From Variovorax paradoxus NBRC 15149 (lineage in GTDB: Bacteria > Pseudomonadota > Gammaproteobacteria > Burkholderiales > Burkholderiaceae_C), in NCBI RefSeq assembly GCF_001591365.1, contig NZ_BCUT01000005.1:1-64000 (forward strand): a stretch of 64,000 nt of DNA. Direction: 5' to 3'. This document shows, piece after piece, positions 28,855 through 37,024 of the stretch (positions are counted from its first letter, which is position 1; each line of letters starts with the position of its first letter). A model generated the notes under the pieces. That model had not been told where the DNA came from. It ran no database searches and saw only the letters and a program-made list of their open reading frames with translations. The position numbers and the translations under genes are program-made.

Positions 28855-29592
28855 ATGAGTGCGCGCGAATGGGACCTTGAGCTTCAGGTGAAAGGAGTCT
28901 CTCTGGAGACCCTGCCGCTGGCGCGCGTGGGCGAGTACATGCAACAACTCGCGGCGCTCATTGGGGATGAGGCACGACCAGTTTCATCGGGCGTGTTCAA
29001 GGGCAGCGCTTTGTTTCGCGCGCGTGTGGACGCTGGCCGCAAACAGATTACTGACGTTCGGCTGCGTCACGCCTGCGTCGTTGGATCGGTCGCCCACTCG
29101 GCCTATGCGAAGCTCGACCTGATGATGGCCGAGGATGGTGGGCGGGGGCAGCTCGTCGATCGGGCCAATGAGGTCCTGTTGACCTTCCTCGGAACAAAAC
29201 CCACGCAGCCAGAGCGCGACCAAATCATCTCCGATGTCGGCGACATTGACGGAGTGGTCGTTGGAATTGCTGGCGCGGATGAGACGGCCCATGTTCGCTT
29301 GCGTCGTCATGACGGCGTGGTCGTGACCGTCGTCGTTCGCAGTGCCGAACTCGCCGACAAACTGGCTTCAAAGTTTCGTAAGCCCGAGATTCGGGTGCAC
29401 GTGCATGGGACGTGGCGTCGGAGCGCCGCCGGCCGGTGGGAGCCCCTGAATGTCTACGGAGACTCCTTTGACGAACTGGAGCAGGCCGATGCGTCGACAG
29501 CGATGCAGAGCCTTACCGACATCCCCGGCAATGGCTGGAAAGATTTTGCAGATGCCAATGCTCTGTGGAAGAAGATCAGGGGGCTCGATTGA
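28855..29592 (+). CDS. Hypothetical protein preceding a PIN nuclease
   Basis: The protein has 245 residues and no recognised family. It begins REWDLELQVKGVSLETLPLA; the middle is beta-rich (HVRLRRHDGVVVTVVVRSAE, IRVHVHGTWRRSAAGRW) and suggests an OB or barrel-like fold. Its stop overlaps the TTG start of the PIN gene (TTGA), so the pair is translationally coupled like a toxin-antitoxin pair. It is much larger than ordinary antitoxins and has no obvious DNA-binding motif. It may be a regulator or substrate-recognition partner of the PIN nuclease. Confidence 0.65.
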   Translation: MSAREWDLELQVKGVSLETLPLARVGEYMQQLAALIGDEARPVSSGVFKGSALFRARVDAGRKQITDVRLRHACVVGSVAHSAYAKLDLMMAEDGGRGQLVDRANEVLLTFLGTKPTQPERDQIISDVGDIDGVVVGIAGADETAHVRLRRHDGVVVTVVVRSAELADKLASKFRKPEIRVHVHGTWRRSAAGRWEPLNVYGDSFDELEQADASTAMQSLTDIPGNGWKDFADANALWKKIRGLD

Positions 29593-30122
29593 TCGTCGTA
29601 TTGGATAGTAACGGCCTCGTTGCGTGGTCTTCAAGCGACGAGGTGGACGACGATCGATCTCGGCTTGCGCATCTCTTTGAAGCCGTATCGAAGGCCAACG
29701 GAAAGTTGATCATTCCAACGCCCAGCCTAGCTGAATATCTCGTGAAGACGGACGAAGCAACTGCAGATTGGCTGGCGGCGATCGAGAAGAAAAAGTCCAT
29801 CGTGATCGGGGCATTTGATCGCCGCGCTGCATTTGAGTGCTCGCTGCTGGACAAGAGTGCCATCGGCGCCGGAGACAAGAAGGGCGGCCGTCTTGAACCC
29901 TGGCAAAAGATCAAGGTCGACCGTCAGATCATCGCGATCGCGCGCGTTCACAACGCCGACTTGATCGTCTCCAATGATGGCGGGCTGCGCAGCACAGCGA
30001 AGTCGGTCGGCATGAAGGCGGTCGAGATTTCGGAATTGCCGTTGCCTGATGCCGCGCGGCAGGCCAACCTTCCGCTCGAACCCGTAATCGAGGCGAAAGA
30101 AAGCCCGCGGGCTGCGGGCTGA
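29589..30122 (+). CDS. PIN-domain nuclease
   Basis: About 177 residues from the TTG that overlaps the upstream stop; a GTG at 29565 is possible. PIN acidic residues are visible: VVLDSNGLVAW at the N-terminus, TPSLAEYL (glutamate), VDRQIIAIARVHNADLIVSN and a following D/N-rich turn. It is a likely Mg-dependent ribonuclease. It is the third gene behind the LexA box at 28566, so it may be induced by DNA damage, which would be unusual for a VapC-like toxin. Confidence 0.78.
   Translation: MIVVLDSNGLVAWSSSDEVDDDRSRLAHLFEAVSKANGKLIIPTPSLAEYLVKTDEATADWLAAIEKKKSIVIGAFDRRAAFECSLLDKSAIGAGDKKGGRLEPWQKIKVDRQIIAIARVHNADLIVSNDGGLRSTAKSVGMKAVEISELPLPDAARQANLPLEPVIEAKESPRAAG
30102..30120 (+). terminator. 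Possible terminator hairpin overlapping the PIN gene stop
   Basis: AGCCCGC - GGGCT - GCGGGCT forms a 7-bp GC stem with a 5-base loop, ending two bases before the stop. The following bases (GATTTCATC) give only a weak T tract, so efficiency is uncertain. No gene is seen from here to 30389. Confidence 0.4.
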
Positions 30123-30389
30123 TTTCATCAATCCTACGCGGTGGGGCTGCTGCGAGCGTCATCGAACAAGTTGTCTTGTACTCGGCTTCTCGATCCAGCG
30201 GTGGCGAGATGGTTGAGGGAATCACGATGAGGCCGAAGGTGCCCGCCTCGGCATGCTGCCGGACCCTCGGCGAACCGCCTGGCGAGATGCTGCATGTGCT
30301 TTCGTCTCGCGGCGCATCTTCGCGAGTTCGGGCCGATCACGACCTCGTGTGTTTCGTGGTTCCACGTTCGGGGCGTTGGCACAGCGCGT

Positions 30390-32969
30390 TCATACCTTCT
30401 TTGTGAAGCCAAGCACCTTCATCGGCTTGGTGAGCGTCTGCTTGGCTTTCCAGTACCCCTCCCATGGGTCACTGGCCTGGAATGACAGGTGCTCGCGCGC
30501 GGTGGCGATCGTCCATTGCGCACCGCTTTTCAGGGTGGCGAGATCCTCCCAGCTCACAGGAACCGAAACGCCAAGGCCGGGCCGGGCGCGCGCCGAGAAC
30601 GCGGCCGCTGTCGTCGCGCCGTGCCCATTGCGCAAGTAGTCGACGAAGAGCTTGCCGACCCGATTGGACGGGCCGCTCTTCGCGACAAACCGCGACGGTA
30701 TGGCCTTCGCGAGATGCTGCACGATCGCTTGCGAGAACGCCCTGACCGTGTCGTAGCCGAGTCTGGGCGCCAAGGGCACGACGACGTGGAGCCCTTTGCC
30801 GCCGCTTGTCTTCAACCAGCACTCGAGGCCCAGCTCTGAGAGGAGCGTGCGAACGAGCGTGGCGGCCTCCTGCACATGCTGCCAGGTCGTGCCTTCGCCC
30901 GGGTCCAAATCAAAGATCATCCGGTCCGGCTGGTCGATGTTCCTGGCGAGCGAGTTCCACGTGTGGAACTCGATGACGTTCATCTGCGCCGCATTCGCCA
31001 GCGCCTGCGCCGTGCCCACCTCGAGCAGCCCCGCGTGCCCGGGCCACAGCTTCTCGTCGAGCGCCTTGACGCCGGGGATGCTCAGCTTGTCGTCGTGCTT
31101 CTGGACGAACAGCTCTCCTTGGATACCCGTGGGTCCCCGGACCAGCGAACAGGGGCGGCCTTGGAGATGCGGCAGCATCCATTCGGCCACCGATTCGTAG
31201 TAGCGCACCAGGTCGAGCTTCGTGAGGCCCGTGCTCGGGTCGATGACACGCTCGGCGTTGCTGACCTTGACGCTGCCCGTCGCCGCCTTGCGGGCCGGCT
31301 TCGACGGTCCGGGGCCCATCTGCTTCGCCGTCTCGCGCACGATGGCGCTGGCGGGCTTGTCGGTACGGAGGGAAACGTACGACGCATGCCGGATCTGCCC
31401 CTCGGGGGTCCACTCGGCGAACTCGACCTCGGCGACGGTGACCGGCTTCACCCACCGTTCGCTGCCGGCCACCCGTTTCGACCACCGGCCCGGCTTGCTG
31501 GCGCCGGCAGAGAACGGCGGCTTGGGCACTTCGAGCTTGGCGAGCTTGCGCTTGAGGCCCTGCGCCTCCGTGGCATCCCAGCCCGTGCCCACGCTGCCGA
31601 CGGAAACCAGCTCGCCGTTCGGACCATGCACGCCAAGCAGGAGGCTGCCGATCTGCGGCGATCCGTCGGTCCGGTCGGTGTAGCCGCACACCACGAACTC
31701 CTGGCGCTGCTTGCACTTGAGCTTGAGCCAGGTCTCCGAGCGCCTGGACACATAAGGCGCGTCCAGGCGCTTGGCGATCACGCCCTCGAGGTTCATCTGG
31801 CAGGCCGAACTGAGGATGGAGGACGGGTCGGATTCGAAATCGGCGCTGTACCGGACGTGTTCCGTCGCCCGTTCGTCCAGCAGCGCCTTCAGCAGCTGGC
31901 GCCGCGCGCCGAGCGCCACCTCTCGCAGGTCGTAGCCTTCGAAGTACGGAACGTCAAACAGGAACAGCACGATCGCGTCGCTGCCCGCGCCGCGGTCAAA
32001 GGCTTTTTGCAGGGCGTTGAAACTCGGCAGGCCCTCGTCGTTCAGCACCACGATCTCGCCGTCGAGCCAGGCGGACTTGAGGCCCAGTTGCCCCAGTTCC
32101 TGAACCAGCCGCGGCATCTTGGCGGACCAGTCATGGCCGCCGCGGGTGATGAGCGAGGCCTTGCCTGCCTGGATCCGGGCCATGACGCGATAGCCGTCGA
32201 ACTTGATCTCGTAGACCCACTCGCCGACAGCCGGCACGCCGGACGCGAGTGTCGCGAGCTGGGGCGACATCGTGGCCGGCATGGGCGCCTTCTTCGCGCC
32301 GGGAACGGCAGCCTGCGCCTTGGCACTTTTCTTCGAGGTCGGCGTGGGAGCGCCGGTCTTGAGCTTGGTGCGTGGTGCAGACGCCGGCGGCGCCGCGGTA
32401 CGCAAGGGTTTCGCGATGACGCTGTCGGGCAGCGCGGACACGACGTCGTAGTCCGCCTTCGTGCGAGCGAACCCGTCGCGCTTCTTGAACAGCAGCCAGG
32501 GCTCCTGCTTCTCGCCGCCCTTGGCGATCTTCACAAGTTCCCAGAGCCCTTCCATCTTCTGGCCATGCAGTCGGAAGACCAGTTTTCCTTTGGACAGGCC
32601 CTCGTGCGGATCGCCGACGGGCTCCCAGGTCCCGTGGTCCCAGACGATGACCGTGCCCGCACCGTACTGCTTCGGAGGAATGGTCCCCTCGAACGAGCCG
32701 TAGGACAGCGGGTGGTCCTCCACGTGAATCGCCATCCGCTTGTCGGCAGGGTCGTAACTCGGCCCCTTCGGCACGGCCCAGGAGACGAGGACGCCGTCGA
32801 GTTCCAGCCGGAAATCGTAGTGCAGGCGTGACGCATCGTGCTTCTGGATCACGAAGGACAGGGCTTTGCCGGGCTTGGCGCGCCGACCGCGCGGCTCCGA
32901 GGTGATCGCGAAGTCCCGCTTGGCCCAGTACCGGGAGAGGGGATCGGCGGTGGTGTCGCGGGCGGCCAT
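30390..32969 (-). CDS. ligD: Multifunctional ATP-dependent DNA ligase D (PE-LIG-POL)
   Basis: The protein has 859 residues. Order of domains: 3'-phosphoesterase at ~15-175 (KHDASRLHYDFRLELDG, HVEDHPLSYG), ATP-dependent ligase at ~250-560 with the adenylation lysine in EIKFDGYRVMA, and primase-polymerase at ~590-859 (MIFDLDPGEGTTW). This is the Pseudomonas/Burkholderia layout. It processes and seals double-strand breaks with Ku. The start MAARDTT at 32969 is preferred; a longer upstream extension is arginine-rich shadow sequence. A proline/lysine-rich linker (~195-235) joins the first two domains. Confidence 0.95.
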   Translation of the reverse strand: MAARDTTADPLSRYWAKRDFAITSEPRGRRAKPGKALSFVIQKHDASRLHYDFRLELDGVLVSWAVPKGPSYDPADKRMAIHVEDHPLSYGSFEGTIPPKQYGAGTVIVWDHGTWEPVGDPHEGLSKGKLVFRLHGQKMEGLWELVKIAKGGEKQEPWLLFKKRDGFARTKADYDVVSALPDSVIAKPLRTAAPPASAPRTKLKTGAPTPTSKKSAKAQAAVPGAKKAPMPATMSPQLATLASGVPAVGEWVYEIKFDGYRVMARIQAGKASLITRGGHDWSAKMPRLVQELGQLGLKSAWLDGEIVVLNDEGLPSFNALQKAFDRGAGSDAIVLFLFDVPYFEGYDLREVALGARRQLLKALLDERATEHVRYSADFESDPSSILSSACQMNLEGVIAKRLDAPYVSRRSETWLKLKCKQRQEFVVCGYTDRTDGSPQIGSLLLGVHGPNGELVSVGSVGTGWDATEAQGLKRKLAKLEVPKPPFSAGASKPGRWSKRVAGSERWVKPVTVAEVEFAEWTPEGQIRHASYVSLRTDKPASAIVRETAKQMGPGPSKPARKAATGSVKVSNAERVIDPSTGLTKLDLVRYYESVAEWMLPHLQGRPCSLVRGPTGIQGELFVQKHDDKLSIPGVKALDEKLWPGHAGLLEVGTAQALANAAQMNVIEFHTWNSLARNIDQPDRMIFDLDPGEGTTWQHVQEAATLVRTLLSELGLECWLKTSGGKGLHVVVPLAPRLGYDTVRAFSQAIVQHLAKAIPSRFVAKSGPSNRVGKLFVDYLRNGHGATTAAAFSARARPGLGVSVPVSWEDLATLKSGAQWTIATAREHLSFQASDPWEGYWKAKQTLTKPMKVLGFTKKV

Positions 32970-33148
32970 TGCTGGACTGTGGGCACGTGCCGATGATCTT
33001 GGAGACGGCCGTCGGCGCATCCGGCTGTGGGACTTGCCTTCCAACCGGACTCGGCCCCGTCCGGCGTTGCGCTTGCGGCGGCCGAGGGACCTTTGCGGCT
33101 CGCCGTCGACCTGGTGGTCGGCGAACAGCCCATGAGCAGGAGACCCAT

Positions 33149-33328
33149 ATGGCAGACGACAAGAGCAAACCGGGCGGCCAGGACCGCACGCGGATCAACG
33201 TGAACGAGGACTACGAGCTGCGGGATTGGTCGAAAAAGCTCAAGGTCACACCGGAACAGTTGAAGGCTGCGGTGAAAGCCGTCGGCACCAGTGCCGAAGC
33301 GGTCGAAAAGCATCTCAAGGGCAGGTAG
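33149..33328 (+). CDS. DUF3606 small protein
   Basis: The protein has 59 residues (INVNEDYELRDWSKKLKVTP, AAVKAVGTSAEAVEKHL), a match to the DUF3606 family of short, charged proteins. A GCAGGAG ribosome site lies 9 bases upstream. It is divergent from ligD and convergent with the MerR/TPR gene, 9 bp from its end. Its position inside the end-joining locus hints at a role there, unproven. Confidence 0.82.
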   Translation: MADDKSKPGGQDRTRINVNEDYELRDWSKKLKVTPEQLKAAVKAVGTSAEAVEKHLKGR

Positions 33329-33337
33329 CCGCGGCGG

Positions 33338-34201
33338 CTAGGCATCTTCGTCATCCATTTGCGCCGACGGCTCGCGCGTCAGGCGCCTGTAGGCGCTGAA
33401 ATGCCGCAGGGCGGCCTGGGGATTCCCGAGCTGCTCGTGCAGCCGCCCAAGGTTGTAGTGGGCATCCGCCAACCCCGGGTCGAGTTCGAGCGCGCGGGCG
33501 TAGGCCTGCGCCGCGGCCGTGAGTTGGCCCGCATCTTCCAGCGCGATGGCGTGGTTGAAGTGCACGGGCGCCGAAGCTGAGACGGCCGGAAGCGCTTCTT
33601 CGTACAGCTGAATCGCCTCGGCGCAACGCCCGTTCTCGCACAGCAGTGCGCCCAGGTTCAGGATGGCGTCCACGAAATCCGGTGCTCCCTCGAGGGCCGA
33701 CCTGTATGCCGCCTCGGAGCCCACCGGGTCTGTCTCTTCCAGCGACGCACCGAGGTTCACGAGATCCGCCGGCGACGGGTCGGCGGCGCTGGCGGCGTTC
33801 ACCGGATCGATGAACGCAAGCTCTCCGTCGTTCGACGTCACTTCGAAATCCATCAGCATCTGCCCCGAGGTCGCTTCCCAGGTGCTGCCCCGGGTTCGCA
33901 CGGCGACCTCCTCGCCCACGGCGGAAATTCGCAGCCCCGTGAGAGGCAGCTCTCGGGGCAGGGAGGACCTCAGACTTTCCAGGGACCGCAGGATCTTGCG
34001 AGGGGGAATGTGTGCTCGCTGGAGGTCGTATGCCGTGCGCAAGAGCATGACGTCCTGGAAGGCGAAGCGATGCTCGTTGCGGCGGCCGCGCGTCGGCGAG
34101 ACGAAGCCTGCACGCACGAGCCGGTCGATGATGGCCCTCGAGATGCCCAGCATCTGCTGGACCTTCCGAACGGTGTAGCCTTCCGCCGCCTTGGCGTTCA
34201 C
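33338..34201 (-). CDS. MerR-type HTH / TPR protein coupled to Ku
   Basis: The protein has 287 residues. An N-terminal MerR-like winged helix (~8-75: YTVRKVQQMLGISRAIIDRL, RFAFQDVMLL) is followed by at least three TPR units (~150-270: YRSALEGAPDFVDAILNLGA and similar). The GTG start overlaps the Ku stop (GTGA), so it is made with Ku. A DNA-binding plus TPR protein co-transcribed with Ku probably regulates or scaffolds end joining. It lacks the cysteine pattern of metal-sensing MerR proteins. Confidence 0.85.
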   Translation of the reverse strand: MNAKAAEGYTVRKVQQMLGISRAIIDRLVRAGFVSPTRGRRNEHRFAFQDVMLLRTAYDLQRAHIPPRKILRSLESLRSSLPRELPLTGLRISAVGEEVAVRTRGSTWEATSGQMLMDFEVTSNDGELAFIDPVNAASAADPSPADLVNLGASLEETDPVGSEAAYRSALEGAPDFVDAILNLGALLCENGRCAEAIQLYEEALPAVSASAPVHFNHAIALEDAGQLTAAAQAYARALELDPGLADAHYNLGRLHEQLGNPQAALRHFSAYRRLTREPSAQMDDEDA

Positions 34202-35139
34202 TTCTTCGCTCGTGCTTGGGACGGCGCCGGGGCAGGTGCGGGTGCCGGGGCCCTCGCCGGCGCCCGGCGTGCCGACTTGCGCTCCTTTGCCTCGAGCATC
34301 GGGGTGACGTTGGTTCGCGTCGACTTGTCAGTCGGCTTGCCCGACCGAGCGGCGGACGCAGCGGCCCTGCTGCCGAGGCTGGCCTTCAGTGCGTCCATCA
34401 GGTCGATGACCTGGCCGGTGGCGGCATCCTCGCTATGGGCGGAGGCCACGATCTGCTTGCCGGCGATCTTCTCGTCGATGGCCGCAAGGACCCGTTGCTT
34501 CTCCTCGTCCTCGAACTGGGTGGGATCGAAGGTGTCCTGGGAGATCTGGTCGATGAGTTGAAGCGCGAGCTGCAACTCGGCCGGCGCGACGGTGACCTTT
34601 TCGATGTCCAGGTCCTGCAGGGAGCGGACCTCGTCCGCGTACAGGAGCTGCTGCAGGATGAGGCCGTCCTCGACAGGGCGGACCTGGACCACATGCTGTT
34701 TGGCCTTCCATGCCCACTTCGCCAGCGCGCAGCGGCCGCTCTTGCGCATTGCTTCGGCCAGCAATGCGTAGGGCTTGCCGCCCCGCTTGTCCGGGGCCAG
34801 CAGATAGGCCTTGTCGTAGAACACCGGGTCGATGGTCTTGATCGGAACGAAGGCGACGATCTCGATGACGTGGCTGCTGCCTTCCTCGAGGGCCTTCAAT
34901 TCCTCAGGCGTGAAGAGGACGAAGTGGTCTTTCTCGAACTCGTAGCCCTTGACCATTTCCGATCGCTCGACCACCTTGCGGGTTTTCTCGGAGATGTACT
35001 GCTGCTTCACACGCTCGCCGCTCTTGGTGAGCATGTTGAAACGGATCTCGCTGGAGCTCTCCGTGGCGGAATAGAGGCGCACCGGGATCGAAACCAGGCC
35101 GAAGCTGAGCGTGAGCGACGCGATTGAACGGGCTGCCAT
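34198..35139 (-). CDS. ku: Ku protein, non-homologous end joining
   Basis: The protein has 313 residues and the bacterial Ku core through ~255: LTLSFGLVSIPVRLYSA, VKGYEFEKDHFVLF, KTIDPVFYDKAYLLAPD and KQQYISEKTRKVV. It binds DNA ends as a homodimer and recruits LigD. The last ~45 residues are basic and Ala/Pro-rich (RRAPARAPAPAPAPAP), like the extended tails that modulate DNA binding in some Ku proteins. It overlaps the MerR/TPR gene downstream, and ligD follows in the same orientation beyond the DUF3606 gene. Confidence 0.95.
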   Translation of the reverse strand: MAARSIASLTLSFGLVSIPVRLYSATESSSEIRFNMLTKSGERVKQQYISEKTRKVVERSEMVKGYEFEKDHFVLFTPEELKALEEGSSHVIEIVAFVPIKTIDPVFYDKAYLLAPDKRGGKPYALLAEAMRKSGRCALAKWAWKAKQHVVQVRPVEDGLILQQLLYADEVRSLQDLDIEKVTVAPAELQLALQLIDQISQDTFDPTQFEDEEKQRVLAAIDEKIAGKQIVASAHSEDAATGQVIDLMDALKASLGSRAAASAARSGKPTDKSTRTNVTPMLEAKERKSARRAPARAPAPAPAPAPSQARAKK

Positions 35140-35703
35140 GCGGACTCCTCAACACCTCTGAAAGGCGACCACACCTGCCCGCGGCAGGTGAGACGAAGAT
35201 GCTAGATCTTGGGGGTGTCGCGCGTCAACTGAGCCAACTGCGCCATGCTTCGTAGGAGAAACTCCGTCACGATCTCGGAGGGTGATGCACTCTTTGCACC
35301 CCTCGGCATTACTCCAAGAGGCCAATCAATCGACGGGGGGCGCCGCAAGACGACGAGTATCGTTTCATGGAACTCCTGCACAGACCTCCCTCTGGCTTCA
35401 CTCGCACCGCGGACACTGGCTTTCGACAGCGGTGTGGCGCTGGTAGAGGAAAAGCGGAGAAAGCAATTGCTCAGGGAACGCCTCGATGCCAACCGCTGTC
35501 AATTGTCGCCAGCCAGCGGCATGTGGTTTATTGGACTTACTGTTGGTGCATGGCAGTGCATAATTTGAGGAAAATACAGCATAGGTGCTACTGCTCGTCT
35601 ATGCATTGGATTGAGCCTATAGCTGCTTCTTGAAGCGCGTTGGCCTCGCTAACTACTTGGGAGCAGCTGCCTACCGGCAACCAGCTAGGGAGACGGAAAG
35701 AGG
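35140..35703. other. Non-coding gap before the Argonaute operon
   Basis: About 560 bp with no convincing gene. A 96-codon frame on the minus strand (35202-35492) has poor codon character and no ribosome site. The 3' half is more AT-rich (around 35560-35600), consistent with a promoter for the Argonaute operon. An AGAGGA sequence just before 35704 is a reasonable ribosome site. Confidence 0.5.
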
Positions 35704-37020
35704 ATGTCGGACAAGAAGCTGACGGACCAACAACTGCTCGGTGAACAAGGAACTTCCCTCATCAGCCTCGCCGTTTCCAGGATGGGATATGTCTGGAGAC
35801 CGACATCTCAGCACGACACAGGCATTGACGGTGAGATTGAGATCAGAGACGCAGCATCGGGCGTGGTTTCGGGTTTGTCGGTCAAAGTTCAGAGTAAGGC
35901 TGTCTCGAACTTCGAAGGCGAGACCGACGAGGGCTTTGAATACCTGGCGCAGCAGCGAGACGTGGACTACTGGCTGCAGCACAACGTCCCCGTGATCCTT
36001 GTCGTGTCGAGGCCTCGCACCGACGAGGTTTTTTGGCTTCCTGTTCGCGATCCCTCCGGGCGGGTCCAAGAGCGAAAATTCCACTTCGTCAAGAGCCAGA
36101 ACCGGCTCGACGCCAGCGCGGCCGTGGGGCTTGCGGAGCTTGTAAGGACACAGGCTCAAGGCACCCGAGGGATTGCACTGCGACGCCCAGAGCGCCTCAT
36201 CAGCAACTTGATTGCGGTCAGATCTCTGCCGGCCCGTCTGTTTCTGGCTGAGACGCCGCACCATCAACCCAAAGCGATGGGGCAGGCCCTGAAGGGCCGA
36301 GAGCTGACATTTGAGAACGTGGTCCGCAGCAAGCAGGTATTGACGGTGCGCGACCTGACCGAACCTCAATATTCATTCCTGTGTGACCGAGGAACAGTTG
36401 AGGACTTCCCTGTCGAGCAGTGGTCTGCATCGGATGACCCAGTAGTTCAGCGCGAATTTGTGTGGCTGCTGAATAGCTGCTTGCGCCAGTTCCTTCGATC
36501 CTCGCCGGGAAGGGTTTTGTTCGACAAGAGCTCTAGTGTCTATTTCTTCCCTGCGCAGGAGGCTGGCACCCCGACAGTGCTCAGCTATCAAGCGCAGAAG
36601 AAGCTCACGTCACGAGAGGTCGTGAAGGTATTGGTGAACAAAAAGAAGGGGCACGTCATGGGCCACAGGCACTCGGCTATGAACGCCCAATTCGTCAGGT
36701 ATGGCGATTCCTGGTATCTGGAGGTCAGTCCCACCTATTACTTCACAGGGCCTGACGCCATGAAGCCAAGTAAGTACGCGGCCGAATGGACCACAGGCAT
36801 AAAGCGCCTCGAACGCAACAACGCGGTACTTGGCCAGTTGGGCATGTGGGCCGAATTCCTGAATCCACCAACGGACCTTTTTGCCGAACCGTATCCTCAC
36901 CTCAGTTTTGGGGAACCGCTGACGTTCCAGTCCGAGCGCGGCCTAGACGACGCCGTTTGGACTGCAGGGGACGAAGAAGCTCCACTTGCCGGCAATGAAC
37001 TCCCCCTCGGCCTCTTCTAG
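35704..37020 (+). CDS. DUF4365 (DREN)-APAZ effector of a short Argonaute system
   Basis: The protein has 438 residues. The N-terminal ~150 form a DUF4365/PD-(D/E)XK-like nuclease: SLAVSRMGYVWRPTSQHDTG, GIDGEIEI and the QxK element VQSKA. The C-terminal ~250 residues are of the APAZ type that stands in for the N-PAZ half of short Argonautes. Combined with the PIWI gene 4 bp downstream this is the SPARDA arrangement (short Argonaute plus DNase). On guide-target pairing the nuclease is expected to attack DNA indiscriminately and kill the cell or stop invading plasmids or phages. The APAZ assignment is partly by context. Confidence 0.83.
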   Translation: MSDKKLTDQQLLGEQGTSLISLAVSRMGYVWRPTSQHDTGIDGEIEIRDAASGVVSGLSVKVQSKAVSNFEGETDEGFEYLAQQRDVDYWLQHNVPVILVVSRPRTDEVFWLPVRDPSGRVQERKFHFVKSQNRLDASAAVGLAELVRTQAQGTRGIALRRPERLISNLIAVRSLPARLFLAETPHHQPKAMGQALKGRELTFENVVRSKQVLTVRDLTEPQYSFLCDRGTVEDFPVEQWSASDDPVVQREFVWLLNSCLRQFLRSSPGRVLFDKSSSVYFFPAQEAGTPTVLSYQAQKKLTSREVVKVLVNKKKGHVMGHRHSAMNAQFVRYGDSWYLEVSPTYYFTGPDAMKPSKYAAEWTTGIKRLERNNAVLGQLGMWAEFLNPPTDLFAEPYPHLSFGEPLTFQSERGLDDAVWTAGDEEAPLAGNELPLGLF

Positions 37021-37024
37021 AGAT

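Noticed and set aside
35202..35492. 96-aa minus-strand frame before the Argonaute operon
   Set aside because: No ribosome site, poor codon character and no recognisable motif.
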